Shown: positions 6,923 to 15,072 of the stretch, piece after piece
Numbering within the stretch: position 1 is the first letter of the stretch
Layout: the number at the start of each line of letters is the position of its first letter
Origin: Erysipelotrichales bacterium
GTDB lineage: Bacteria > Bacillota_I > Bacilli_A > Erysipelotrichales > Erysipelotrichaceae
Reading direction: 5' to 3'
DNA: 35,873 nt
NCBI GenBank assembly: GCA_017532345.1
Contig: JAFXJJ010000098.1
Location: 1 to 35,873 of the forward strand
Program-made: the position numbers and the translations under genes
The notes under the pieces: generated by a model
What the model saw: only the letters and a program-made list of their open reading frames with translations
Told to the model about the DNA's origin: nothing
Databases searched by the model: none

Positions 6923-8326
6923 ATGAAAAACTCTCAAACTGATTCCTATATAAAAAGATTTATTCCTTATGCATTAGCTGCGTTCTTAATAGGAATTGTT
7001 GGTGGACTTACAACTGTATTAGGACCTGCTTTTGTACAAGATATGAATCTCAATTACAACAACACTACATGGACTGCGCTTTCCCTTTCATTATCAACAG
7101 CTGTTTGCTCACCTATTCTTGGTCAATTAAGTGATATGTGGGGAAGACGAACGACCCTGTTATTTGGAATCATCATTTTCACTATTGGTAATATCCTTAC
7201 TGCTATTGCCTCATCACTAATATTTATGCTGATTGCTCGCTTCATAGTAGGAGTTGGTACAGCAGCCATAGCTCCGACAATCATGTCATATATTGTAACT
7301 GAATTTCCTCCTGAGAATATGGCGAAGGGGTTCTCTTTATATATGTTGATATCGAGTAGTGCAGTTATTTTTGGTCCAAGTATAGGTGTATTAATACTTG
7401 AATCTTGGGGATGGAGAATACTAATGTGGATTTGTGTATTCTTATCTATACTATTTTTTATCTTATGTTTAGTTACACATAAAAAGGTTTTACACAAACC
7501 TAAAAAAATAGAACATTTTGATAGTTTAGGCGCCTTCTTCGTAATAACATTCTTTAGTTTTCTATTATGTATACCGTCCTTCGGACAAAACTTTGGATGG
7601 TTATCATCTAGTTTAATAATAGTGACAATCTTAGCAGTATTTTCATTAATCGGTTTAATAATTACTGAAAAGCGTGCATATAAACCTATATTATCGAGCA
7701 AATTTATATACCGACAGTCCTTTATTCTACCTATTATTATTCTTTTTCTTACACAAGGTTTAATGCAAGCAAACATGACTAATATTATTGTGTTTGTTAA
7801 TTATACGCAGCCTAATAACACTGCGATTTCAGGATATGCGATATCTATCATGTATCTAGGAATGGCACTTGGTTCAATTCTTATAGGACCATTATCCGAC
7901 CGTATAGAACCAAAGCGTATCTTAACTGTGTCATTAATATTAACTGCAATTGGCAGTGGAATAATGTTGTTGTTCTCTGAGTATACGACATTTATATTAC
8001 TTGCCTTATCATTAGGAATGCTTGGATTCGGTTTAGGAGGTAATGCTACTATTTTCATGAAGATTGTATTATCACATATACCATCGGATATCGCTGGTTC
8101 AGGGACAGGAATATATGGACTCTTTCGTGATCTAGCCATTCCTTTTGGGGTAGCACTATTTGTCCCAATGTTTACAAATAGAATTAGTAACTTGATTGAA
8201 ATGAGTGGTCTAACAGTCCCTCATGCTGCCGTAAATTCAATTCATTTGCTTTCACTTATCGAATTAGGATGTATTATTATTGGTCTTATTATCGTTCAGT
8301 TCTTACCTAAAATTTATGAGAAATAA
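6923..8326 (+). CDS. baiG: BaiG-like MFS bile acid transporter
   Basis: A 467-aa, multi-helix (probably 14 TM) major facilitator permease. It closely resembles what I recall of BaiG, the proton-coupled bile acid importer of Clostridium scindens. Shared stretches include VLGPAFV, NYNNTTWTALSLS, LGQLSDMWGRRTTLL, IARFIVGVGTAAI, LLCIPSFGQNFGW, LTQGLMQANMTN and LGFGLGGNATIFMK. Predicted function is uptake of conjugated or free bile acids across the cell membrane. AGGTG precedes the ATG. Twenty bp downstream lies a 7-alpha-hydroxysteroid dehydrogenase gene, which strongly supports a bile-acid substrate. No sequence alignment was run; a multidrug exporter of the same superfamily is the alternative. 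Confidence 0.82.
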   Translation: MKNSQTDSYIKRFIPYALAAFLIGIVGGLTTVLGPAFVQDMNLNYNNTTWTALSLSLSTAVCSPILGQLSDMWGRRTTLLFGIIIFTIGNILTAIASSLIFMLIARFIVGVGTAAIAPTIMSYIVTEFPPENMAKGFSLYMLISSSAVIFGPSIGVLILESWGWRILMWICVFLSILFFILCLVTHKKVLHKPKKIEHFDSLGAFFVITFFSFLLCIPSFGQNFGWLSSSLIIVTILAVFSLIGLIITEKRAYKPILSSKFIYRQSFILPIIILFLTQGLMQANMTNIIVFVNYTQPNNTAISGYAISIMYLGMALGSILIGPLSDRIEPKRILTVSLILTAIGSGIMLLFSEYTTFILLALSLGMLGFGLGGNATIFMKIVLSHIPSDIAGSGTGIYGLFRDLAIPFGVALFVPMFTNRISNLIEMSGLTVPHAAVNSIHLLSLIELGCIIIGLIIVQFLPKIYEK

Positions 8327-8346
8327 TTATATAAAGGAGCTTAAAA

Positions 8347-9144
8347 ATGAGATTAGAAAATAAAGTTATACTTATAACAGCATCTACTAGAGGAATTGGA
8401 TTAGCATGTGTTAAAGCATGTGTGAAAGAAGGTGCCATCGTTTATATGGCTGCCAGAAATCTTGTAGCTGTTGAAGAAATTGCCACAGAATTAAACAAGC
8501 AAGGATATCAAGTTAAATATGTTTATAATGATGCTACGAAGCCAGAGACTTTTATAAGTATGGTTGATGAAGTTATCCAAAAAGAAGGACATATTGATGT
8601 ATTAGTAAATAACTTTGGTACTTCAAATCCAAAAAAAGACTTAGATTTCGCTAATACCAATATAGATGATTATTTGGATATTGTGACAATCAACCTTAGA
8701 AGTGTTTTCCTAGCATCGCAAACTGCTGCAAAATATATGTCAATAAATGGTGGTGGAAGTATCATTAATATTTCCTCAATCGGGGGACTTACTCCTGATA
8801 TCTCACAAGTAGCGTATGGTACTAGTAAAGCAGCTATAAATTATCTTACTAAATTAATTGCTGTTCATGAGGCATCTAACAATATTCGATGTAACGCTGT
8901 ACTCCCAGGTATGACAGCAACTGAAGCAATAGAAAATAATCTATCTGAGGATTTTAGAGCATTATTTCTTAAACACATTCCACTTAAGAAAATTGGTTTA
9001 CCTGAAGAAATTGCTGCAGCAGTAGTCTATTTTGCTAGTGATGAATCTTCCTATACTACAGGTCAAATACTTGCAGTCTCTGGTGGATTTGGATTAGCAA
9101 CACCTATTTATGGTGATTTATCAAATAAAAGTAATCGTAGATAA
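8347..9144 (+). CDS. hdhA: 7-alpha-hydroxysteroid dehydrogenase (SDR family)
   Basis: A 265-aa classical short-chain dehydrogenase predicted to oxidise the 7-alpha-hydroxyl of bile acids to the 7-oxo form, reversibly. The nucleotide site is TASTRGIG (11-18). Arg37 after the second strand (AARN) favours NADP(H). The catalytic set is Asn116, Ser144, Tyr157 and Lys161 (YGTSK). Segments NNFGTSNPKKDLD, IRCNAVLPGMTAT and the tail GGFGLATPIYGDLS match what I recall of clostridial 7-alpha-HSDHs (C. scindens, P. sordellii), not BaiA. AAGGAGC precedes the ATG. It forms an operon with the upstream BaiG-like transporter. Regiospecificity is predicted by resemblance, not shown. Confidence 0.82.
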   Translation: MRLENKVILITASTRGIGLACVKACVKEGAIVYMAARNLVAVEEIATELNKQGYQVKYVYNDATKPETFISMVDEVIQKEGHIDVLVNNFGTSNPKKDLDFANTNIDDYLDIVTINLRSVFLASQTAAKYMSINGGGSIINISSIGGLTPDISQVAYGTSKAAINYLTKLIAVHEASNNIRCNAVLPGMTATEAIENNLSEDFRALFLKHIPLKKIGLPEEIAAAVVYFASDESSYTTGQILAVSGGFGLATPIYGDLSNKSNRR

Positions 9145-9154
9145 TTAATAAAAC

Positions 9155-9190
9155 AAAAATCTTAGGTCTATATAAAAACCTAAGATTTTT
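9155..9190. terminator. Bidirectional terminator
   Basis: AAAAATCTTAGGT and ACCTAAGATTTTT form a 12-13 bp stem around a 10-base AT loop. The A- and T-rich flanks let it serve both the hdhA operon (+) and the leftward gene ending at 9207. Confidence 0.88.
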
Positions 9191-9206
9191 AATTATCTTC
9201 AATTTT

Positions 9207-9953
9207 TCATTCTACTTCAATCTTAAACTTCACTCGACTCCATAACCACATTGGTGTATGTACATCAATTGGCTTTATCTCTGTATCTGCAAGTAAATTC
9301 TTCCATCTTTCAGCTAAAACAATCTGAACATTACTTTGCTTAGCTTCTTCATCAGTAATTATACCTAACCTTACACTAGCTTGAATCACATGGGTATCAG
9401 GAGCAACCGTAATGTTTTCTCTATCAATAAACTTAATATCGGTGTACTGTTCAAGAACATAAAGCCAATAGTTGCATATCTTATTCCCTCCTAGATAAGG
9501 AAAATCCTTTTTATTTGTTTGTATATAATTCTTTACCTTCTCAACCGAATAATCATTCATACTAAATAAATTACGAATATCACCATTTAATTTATTCTCA
9601 ATGGTTTCGCATAATGTTCGCCATATTATCGGTTGTTTATTAGGCTGTAGTGCTACCTTATACTTCACAAGATATGCTTGTAACATATCCTCTGACATCT
9701 CACAAACTGCTTTACTATCGAATACTACTTTAGTTTCCTCGTCACCATACATTTTATTCGCACATTTCCATAATACATAGGAGTTTCTTTGATAGTTTAA
9801 AGCCATCGGTAACGTAAAATACATATAGTTTTCTTTAGATGACAATTCTAAATGTGGATTCTCATGCTCAGGCATTTTCTCGCCACCTAGCAAACCTTTT
9901 TGATATGCATCTAATAGTCTATTGACTTTTCTTAAAATATCATTATTATCCAT
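9207..9953 (-). CDS. Conserved-looking protein of unknown function
   Basis: A 248-aa soluble protein. I do not recognise it with confidence. The C-terminal half has FPYLGGNKICNYWLYVL, then APDTHVIQASVRLGI and IDVHTPMWLWSR. The spacing loosely recalls helix-hairpin-helix glycosylases, where a GG/K hairpin precedes a catalytic Asp, but the canonical motif is not clear. The start is set at 9953 because GGGTGAT lies just before it and because a promoter (TTGATT-17-TATGAT, 9975-10003) overlaps the longer reading frame that begins at 9986. It is probably transcribed alone. Confidence 0.6.
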   Translation of the reverse strand: MDNNDILRKVNRLLDAYQKGLLGGEKMPEHENPHLELSSKENYMYFTLPMALNYQRNSYVLWKCANKMYGDEETKVVFDSKAVCEMSEDMLQAYLVKYKVALQPNKQPIIWRTLCETIENKLNGDIRNLFSMNDYSVEKVKNYIQTNKKDFPYLGGNKICNYWLYVLEQYTDIKFIDRENITVAPDTHVIQASVRLGIITDEEAKQSNVQIVLAERWKNLLADTEIKPIDVHTPMWLWSRVKFKIEVE

Positions 9954-9974
9954 AATATCACCCATTATTAATAC

Positions 9975-10003
9975 ATCATATCCCAAACATTTACATTAAT
10001 CAA
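9975..10003 (-). promoter_or_regulatory. Promoter of the 9207-9953 gene (repeat copy B)
   Basis: On the minus strand TTGATT (10003-9998), a 17-bp spacer and TATGAT (9980-9975). This gives a predicted start site near 9968, downstream of the upstream ATG candidates and consistent with translation from 9953. Confidence 0.7.
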
Positions 10004-10012
10004 GAAACAAAG

Positions 10013-10035
10013 ACAGTAGACTATATATCTACTGT
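10013..10035 (-). terminator. Terminator after rsmD
   Basis: ACAGTAGA (10013-10020) and TCTACTGT (10028-10035) form an 8-bp stem with a 7-base loop. On the minus strand it runs into CTTTGTTTCTT. Same stem sequence as the terminator at 4540-4566. Confidence 0.75.
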
Positions 10036-10048
10036 TAATGAACTAAAT

Positions 10049-10612
10049 TTATTCTTCTGCTTGATATTTATAGAAATGAATTGTTGAGATACCATACGTT
10101 TTAAGTTTATATTTAACTAGTTTACCAACTGTTTCAGGTAACTCTTTTTCTTTTCTTGAACGAATAGCTAGAATACCATCACTATCCAAGATTTCAGATA
10201 GTGCTACACACTCTAATACTGGCACAAAAATCTCATCTACAGTATAAGGTGGATCCATATAAATAATATCAAACTTTTGTCCATCTTCCTTTAATAATTC
10301 TACACATTTAAATACATCATCTTGGCATACTTGATAATTTTCAGTAAAATTACAATTCTTTAAATTCTTCTTAATAACATCGATTGCCTTCTTACTCTTC
10401 TCTACAAATACAACATTACTTGCACCTCGACTCAAGGCCTCAATTCCCATACTCCCACTACCAGCAAACAAGTCTAAAAATGATGAGTCCATTAATCGAA
10501 ATTGCCACATACTAAATAAAGCTTCCTTCATCATAGCTGTAATTGGTCGTGTATCCATACCCTCTGGAGCAACTAATAACTTTCCTTTTGCTTTCCCTGA
10601 TATAACTCTCAT
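10049..10612 (-). CDS. rsmD: 16S rRNA (guanine-966-N2)-methyltransferase RsmD
   Basis: A 187-aa SAM-dependent enzyme that methylates G966 of 16S rRNA in the small-subunit P-site region. It opens MRVISGKAKGKLL, followed by DTRPITAMMKEALFSMW, the SAM motif FLDLFAGSGSMGIEALSRGA and the catalytic DPPY (YMDPPYTVDE), all family hallmarks. The start at 10612 is preferred over the longer frame (10642) because GAGGTGA sits 6 bases upstream and the protein then begins where the family does. It is flanked by two hairpins, so it is likely a single-gene unit. Confidence 0.95.
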   Translation of the reverse strand: MRVISGKAKGKLLVAPEGMDTRPITAMMKEALFSMWQFRLMDSSFLDLFAGSGSMGIEALSRGASNVVFVEKSKKAIDVIKKNLKNCNFTENYQVCQDDVFKCVELLKEDGQKFDIIYMDPPYTVDEIFVPVLECVALSEILDSDGILAIRSRKEKELPETVGKLVKYKLKTYGISTIHFYKYQAEE

Positions 10613-10714
10613 ATAAGTCACCTCGTAATTTATATATTCCATAAATAATTATACTATATATTAACTAATTTAATAGTAGTGACATTTTATTTTTATACAA
10701 TAGGAATAAAACAA

Positions 10715-10742
10715 AACACAGTAGACATTATTCTACTGTGTT
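10715..10742 (-). terminator. Terminator after pgi
   Basis: AACACAGTAGA (10715-10725) and TCTACTGTGTT (10732-10742) form an 11-bp stem with a 6-base loop. It is followed on the minus strand by TTGTTTTATT. Third hairpin with the ACAGTAGA core. Confidence 0.85.
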
Positions 10743-10753
10743 AATAATTCATA

Positions 10754-12025
10754 TTAGTTCTTTCCTAATAATTTAAACATGTTCTTCTTATAAACTTCTA
10801 CACCTGGTTGATTGAATGGGTTAATATCAATCATGTATGAAGTCATTGCGATAGCTTTGAAGAAGAAGTATGTCATGTAACCAAAGCTATATGCTGACAT
10901 ATCAGGAATAGATACTAAGATATTAGGTACGCTACCTGTATCAACGTGAGCTTCTAATGTACCTTGTGCAGCCATTTGGTTTACCCAGTGAACTGACTTA
11001 CCAGCTAAGTAGTTCATGTTGTCTAAGTTATCTTTATCTTCTGGGAATGTGATATCTAATGTTGGTTTATCTACATTGATAACTGTTTCAAATACCATCT
11101 TAGTACCTTCTTGTACGAATTGACCTAATGAGTGTAAGTCAGTTGAGAATGTACCAGAGTATGGTAATAAACCTTTACCATCTTTACCCTCTGATTCACC
11201 GAATAATTGTTTCCACCATTCAGCAACCATAGCCATTTGTAATTCATAAGATACAAACATTTCAGCGCTCTTACCTTGTTTTTCAAGAATGCGACGAGCT
11301 ACTGCATATTGGTAAGCAATATTTTCTTTTAAATCAGGAGTAGAGAATGCGTCAAATGCATCTTTAGCACCACGCATTAATTCATCAATATCAATACCAG
11401 CACAAGCAATTGGTAATAAACCTACTGCTGTAGTTACTGAGAAACGTCCACCAATATCATCAGGGATAACGAATGTTTCATAACCCTCAACATTAGCTAA
11501 GTTCTTTAATGTACCTTTAGCTTTATCTGTAGTTGCATAAATATAGTTATGAGCATTTTCTTTACCATATTGTTCTTCAACCATTTGTTTTAATAAACGG
11601 AAGGCAATAGATGTTTCTGTAGTAGTACCAGATTTACTAATTACATTAACAACAAATCTCTTACCCTTAACATAATTTAATACTTGAGAAATATACGTTG
11701 ATGAGAATGTATTACCTAAGAAGATAATTTCTAATTTATCATCGCTATATAATCCATTAATCATTTCAATAGCAGCTCTAGCACCTAAATAACTTCCACC
11801 AATACCACAAACAACTAAAATATCAGCTTTTTCACGAATATCAGCTGCAGCTTTTTTAATACGTTCAAATTCTTCTTTATCATATGTATTAGGCCAGTCA
11901 ACCCAACCCACGAAATCATTACCTTTACCAGTCTTATTATGTAACATTTCATGTAGTCTAGCTACTTCTTCTTGGTAATCAAATACACTTTCAGTTAATA
12001 ATGCTTTTTCTAAATTTAATTTCAT
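10754..12025 (-). CDS. pgi: Glucose-6-phosphate isomerase
   Basis: A 423-aa cytosolic glycolytic enzyme that interconverts glucose-6-phosphate and fructose-6-phosphate. Visible signatures are GIGGSYLGARAAIE (sugar-phosphate binding), VISKSGTTTETSIAFR, GGRFSVTTAVGLLP, the HSLGQFVQEG catalytic region and a C-terminal NQPGVEVYKKNMF. The length fits the short Gram-positive form. Its ATG overlaps the stop of the upstream S1-domain gene (ATGA), so the two are translationally coupled. A yugI-type gene near pgi is also known in Bacillus subtilis. Confidence 0.97.
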   Translation of the reverse strand: MKLNLEKALLTESVFDYQEEVARLHEMLHNKTGKGNDFVGWVDWPNTYDKEEFERIKKAAADIREKADILVVCGIGGSYLGARAAIEMINGLYSDDKLEIIFLGNTFSSTYISQVLNYVKGKRFVVNVISKSGTTTETSIAFRLLKQMVEEQYGKENAHNYIYATTDKAKGTLKNLANVEGYETFVIPDDIGGRFSVTTAVGLLPIACAGIDIDELMRGAKDAFDAFSTPDLKENIAYQYAVARRILEKQGKSAEMFVSYELQMAMVAEWWKQLFGESEGKDGKGLLPYSGTFSTDLHSLGQFVQEGTKMVFETVINVDKPTLDITFPEDKDNLDNMNYLAGKSVHWVNQMAAQGTLEAHVDTGSVPNILVSIPDMSAYSFGYMTYFFFKAIAMTSYMIDINPFNQPGVEVYKKNMFKLLGKN

Positions 12026-12393
12026 TGCCCTTCTCCTTCTATTTCTTTCATTTTTTCTTCAACCCATATTGGTAATGCCTCAGCAAGTGATGTGAAACCT
12101 AGTTTGAAGCTTTCTGACTTCATACCTCTAATATTATGTCTTTCTCTTCTAGGTGAACTCTTTAGAGCTTTCAATGATAATCTAGCTTGATTAGTTTTAG
12201 CATCAAAATCTATTACTTTAACAGTAACCTTATCATTGACCTCTACAAATTGATGCACATCACGTACAAATCCTTCAGATATTTCAGATATATGGATTAA
12301 CCCTGTAATACCTTCAGCAATATTTACAAATGCTCCGTATGGTTGTATACCACTGACTGTGGCAGTAATAATATCTCCAACTTTAATTTGCAT
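12022..12393 (-). CDS. S1 RNA-binding domain protein (GSP13/YugI/CvfD-like)
   Basis: A 123-aa protein. Residues 3-73 are one S1 domain (VGDIITATVSGIQPYGAFVN...GLIHISEIS...VNDKVTVKVIDFD...ARLSLKAL). The rest is a basic then acidic tail (SSPRRERHN). Homologues such as YugI (general stress protein 13) and CvfD bind RNA or ribosomes and influence post-transcriptional regulation. An AGGCTTATG-type site with GGAGG precedes the ATG. It is co-transcribed with pgi by a 4-bp overlap. Confidence 0.85.
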   Translation of the reverse strand: MQIKVGDIITATVSGIQPYGAFVNIAEGITGLIHISEISEGFVRDVHQFVEVNDKVTVKVIDFDAKTNQARLSLKALKSSPRRERHNIRGMKSESFKLGFTSLAEALPIWVEEKMKEIEGEGQ

Positions 12394-12495
12394 ACATAAG
12401 CCTCCATTTATAATTATAGCATATTCCTAAGAATATTGAAAGAATGTATAGGAATTTAAAATAATAATACATCATTTTATATAAACTTCTCTGCA

Positions 12496-13074
12496 TCATT
12501 CTACTATTTCATCTGAAACTGTGATAGTGATTGCGATTCCTGCTGTGCAATCGATTTCTCTAAAATCTTTTTCGATATCAGATACTTGAAAGCTAGTAGC
12601 ATTTGAACCAATTAATACCCACAGTGGTATTTCTTTATTTAATTCAATTGGTTGTTCATGATTAAGCTTCCAACTAATTTTAGCTGTAGATTCATCAAAT
12701 GTAGTATCTAATTTAGGATACTTAGCTTTAGTATGACCATTATCATCTATTGAATATAATTCACAACTAGTTTCTGTTAATCTAATTGCATATCGATTTC
12801 CTAAAAACTCTGCCTCTCCATATGATTTACCATCTTCATGCCATTCACCATCACGATACACCCAAATAGATACTGTATGCGATTTAACGGTATCATTAGT
12901 TGAAATATCGAAAAACTGAATTTCATCATCAAATAAATCTAATACTTCCATAGTTTCCTCTGAAAACTCTGTAGGTTTAATATACATAGTATCAATATTA
13001 TCATTAGCACTACTACATGCAGTTAAATTAATTAAACATGTTAATAGTAATAAAACTGTAAGAATTCTTTTCAT
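12496..13074 (-). CDS. Lipoprotein of unknown function
   Basis: A 192-aa exported lipoprotein. A basic N-terminus (MKRILTV) and hydrophobic stretch end in the lipobox LTAC, so the mature protein would begin at Cys20. The rest is polar, with no domain I recognise. The ATG at 13074 is preferred over the one at 13080 because the AAGGGGA site would touch the earlier codon. It is the last gene of the leftward small-protein series, and I see no convincing terminator after it. Confidence 0.7.
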   Translation of the reverse strand: MKRILTVLLLLTCLINLTACSSANDNIDTMYIKPTEFSEETMEVLDLFDDEIQFFDISTNDTVKSHTVSIWVYRDGEWHEDGKSYGEAEFLGNRYAIRLTETSCELYSIDDNGHTKAKYPKLDTTFDESTAKISWKLNHEQPIELNKEIPLWVLIGSNATSFQVSDIEKDFREIDCTAGIAITITVSDEIVE

Positions 13075-13105
13075 ATTCATTCCCCTTACTAGATGTCACA
13101 TTACA

Positions 13106-13510
13106 TTAATAACCGTGGTCAACATGTACCCATTTTCCACCATCAGTTCTAACCAAAATCCACTTCCAATTTCTATATGTAGAATTAGGATTTAAAGATC
13201 CATCTCCTCCAGAATCATCTACATCAAAAGTAGATACAAGCACAATAACATCTTCTGCATCATTTCTATCTGCAAACTCTTGGTAACCTGAAAGTTCTTC
13301 ATCACCTAAATAAGTTATTTCGGTAAGAGTACAACCCTCAAATTCTTTTTTAAAGTAATCTAAAGTCACATCAATTGCACTTTCGATTTCTGCGTCTGTA
13401 TATATTTCAGAGGAGTAATCAATAATCTCAACATTACTTACATTACCACCACATCCAACTAATCCGAATATACAGATTAACATTAAGAATAATGATATTA
13501 ACTTTTTCAT
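13106..13510 (-). CDS. Small lipoprotein of unknown function
   Basis: A 134-aa lipoprotein with signal MKKLISLFLMLICIFGL and lipobox VGC. The mature part begins acidic (IYTDAEIESAIDVTLDYFKKEF), followed by EGCTLTEITYLGDE and a C-terminal WKWILVRTDGGKWVHVDHGY. This pattern is familiar from small exported proteins of Firmicutes, but I cannot name a function. The start is fixed by a strong AAGGAGG 9 bases upstream of 13510; the longer frame to 13549 would overlap the previous gene. Confidence 0.75.
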   Translation of the reverse strand: MKKLISLFLMLICIFGLVGCGGNVSNVEIIDYSSEIYTDAEIESAIDVTLDYFKKEFEGCTLTEITYLGDEELSGYQEFADRNDAEDVIVLVSTFDVDDSGGDGSLNPNSTYRNWKWILVRTDGGKWVHVDHGY

Positions 13511-13541
13511 GTAATCAACCTCCTTACCAAGATGAAATTTC

Positions 13542-13907
13542 TTATTCATTTGTTCTAATAGCTTCTAAAACACTTTTTAATTCAATTAGTAAAATATCTT
13601 CCACTGCAGCATAATCATCACCCTCAAAAATTAAAACGTTCCATAAATCATGTAGTTGATTCGCCAAAACAGGATCATCACAATATTCATAGGCTGCATA
13701 AATATTACTAATCAAAGCTTCCATTGTATCTTGATTTGAAATATCACCGTTTTCAACTTTATCCAAAGCAAATGTAATTAATGTACCACAGCGTTGTATT
13801 CTACTATTTCTATATTCTTGCTCTTTTATATAACTACCTGCTCCAAAAGAAACAACTATCAATACAACAATAATGATATTCAAAAATAAACTCTTTGTAA
13901 ATTTCAT
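13542..13907 (-). CDS. Membrane-anchored small protein
   Basis: A 121-aa protein with a single N-terminal membrane helix (LFLNIIIVVLIVVSFGAG, about 7-24) and an otherwise acidic, helical-looking outside domain. There is no lipobox. AGAGGAG lies 9-10 bases before the ATG at 13907. The ORF stays open to 13985, but that stretch overlaps the preceding lipoprotein gene and is not needed. Function unknown. Confidence 0.65.
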   Translation of the reverse strand: MKFTKSLFLNIIIVVLIVVSFGAGSYIKEQEYRNSRIQRCGTLITFALDKVENGDISNQDTMEALISNIYAAYEYCDDPVLANQLHDLWNVLIFEGDDYAAVEDILLIELKSVLEAIRTNE

Positions 13908-13929
13908 ACTTACATCTCCTCTAAATTGC

Positions 13930-14244
13930 TTAACCACCAGGTCGATTCCCCTCTGAACACTTAATTGCGATACCATTCTCATCAAACAATATCAAAAAAA
14001 GTAATTCATCTGATGTACCTAAAAAGCCTTTCTTTGGTTCTTTTATTGTATAACCACACTGACAGCTTCTATATAAACCATCTTCATCTATAGGCATACT
14101 CGTATAATCAAACGAGTTATACTCATTTATTATTTCAGATGATGTCTTTCCTATAAAGTCATCTCTATTATATCTTTTTCCACATCCACTAAGAACTACA
14201 GTTAATGCAAATAATATCATAAGTAATTTAATATACCGTTGCAT
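13930..14244 (-). CDS. Small lipoprotein of unknown function
   Basis: A 104-aa lipoprotein with signal MQRYIKLLMILFALTVV and lipobox LSGC. The mature domain has DDFIGKTSSEIINEYNSFD, a helix-turn pattern seen in many small Firmicute lipoproteins, and a C-rich GLYRSCQCGY. GAGGTA precedes the ATG. Tandem with its neighbours, 12 bp from the gene upstream. Function unknown. Confidence 0.7.
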   Translation of the reverse strand: MQRYIKLLMILFALTVVLSGCGKRYNRDDFIGKTSSEIINEYNSFDYTSMPIDEDGLYRSCQCGYTIKEPKKGFLGTSDELLFLILFDENGIAIKCSEGNRPGG

Positions 14245-14256
14245 AAATACCTCTTA

Positions 14257-14649
14257 TTAATTTCGATATGATTTACTCTTTATTTTCATATAGCACCATG
14301 TCCCCCATATAAACAACATTCCAATAAATACAAACATATAAATAAAACTAAGGGTAAAATGTCTTAATAGTCCAGTTGCTGACGCACAATAAATAAGAAG
14401 AATTATACAACCAGTAACTGCTGAAATAACCTCTGAAATGTTAAGTTTTTCTTTCTTTTTAATTCGTACTAACATCCGTACAATAGATATTAATGCCGTA
14501 AGTATTGGTAATGTATAACCCCATATAATTAAGAATGTAAATCCAAATCCTAAATACATTCCTTCAAGAAAAGGCCAATCAAAAGAAAGTAATACAGATA
14601 TAATTAAATGCATTAAAAATGCAATCATTGATACTGAACATTTCTTCAT
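14257..14649 (-). CDS. Small multi-helix membrane protein
   Basis: A 130-aa protein with four hydrophobic stretches (about 5-25, 30-58, 74-95 and 100-122) separated by short basic loops (RMLVRIKKKEK), so an inner-membrane protein of roughly four helices. No enzymatic motif is visible. AAGGGATGG-type site before the ATG. Part of the leftward small-protein series. Confidence 0.65.
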   Translation of the reverse strand: MKKCSVSMIAFLMHLIISVLLSFDWPFLEGMYLGFGFTFLIIWGYTLPILTALISIVRMLVRIKKKEKLNISEVISAVTGCIILLIYCASATGLLRHFTLSFIYMFVFIGMLFIWGTWCYMKIKSKSYRN

Positions 14650-14679
14650 GTAATCACCATCCCTTAATTAAATATTTAA

Positions 14680-15051
14680 TTAAATCCATTCCCAAAGTGA
14701 ATAATATTTATTTACTGTAAAATGAATTCTTCTTTCATTTCCACTCTCATTTTTATATGTAATTATACTTCCCATTCTATCATATATTTCATAACCATCA
14801 TTTTTCATAAATTCATCAAGTATATCTTGAGCTGATTTTCCATCTTTATAAGCCTTAGAAAACATGATCTTCCAAGGTTTATTTTGCGCTACAACATACA
14901 TTTCATCTTTATCTAATATAACTTTTGAGACATTATATATTGAAGAAATTGGATTTAAAACGCCAGTTAAATTAGCTGAAATTATCACTGAGAAAAAAGA
15001 TGTTACTAATAATATAATTATGCAAACAATGATTTTTATTTTCTTTTTCAT
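14680..15051 (-). CDS. Membrane-anchored small protein
   Basis: A 123-aa protein. MKKKIKIIVCIIILLVTSFF is a basic start followed by one membrane helix. The outside domain contains SAQDILDEFMKNDGYEIYDR and ends YSLWEWI. The ending resembles that of the next upstream gene (YTLWDWEG), suggesting related folds. GGTGGA lies before the ATG. Function unknown. Confidence 0.65.
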   Translation of the reverse strand: MKKKIKIIVCIIILLVTSFFSVIISANLTGVLNPISSIYNVSKVILDKDEMYVVAQNKPWKIMFSKAYKDGKSAQDILDEFMKNDGYEIYDRMGSIITYKNESGNERRIHFTVNKYYSLWEWI

Positions 15052-15072
15052 ATCAATTCCACCTTTAAACTT

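Noticed and set aside
8347-9144. SDR as BaiA (3-alpha-HSDH) or a sugar dehydrogenase
   Set aside because: The NNFGTSNPKKD and GGFGLATP segments match 7-alpha-HSDH as recalled, and the BaiG-like neighbour fits.
9954-9986. Longer start for the 9207-9953 gene
   Set aside because: The frame overlaps its own promoter, with a predicted start site near 9968.
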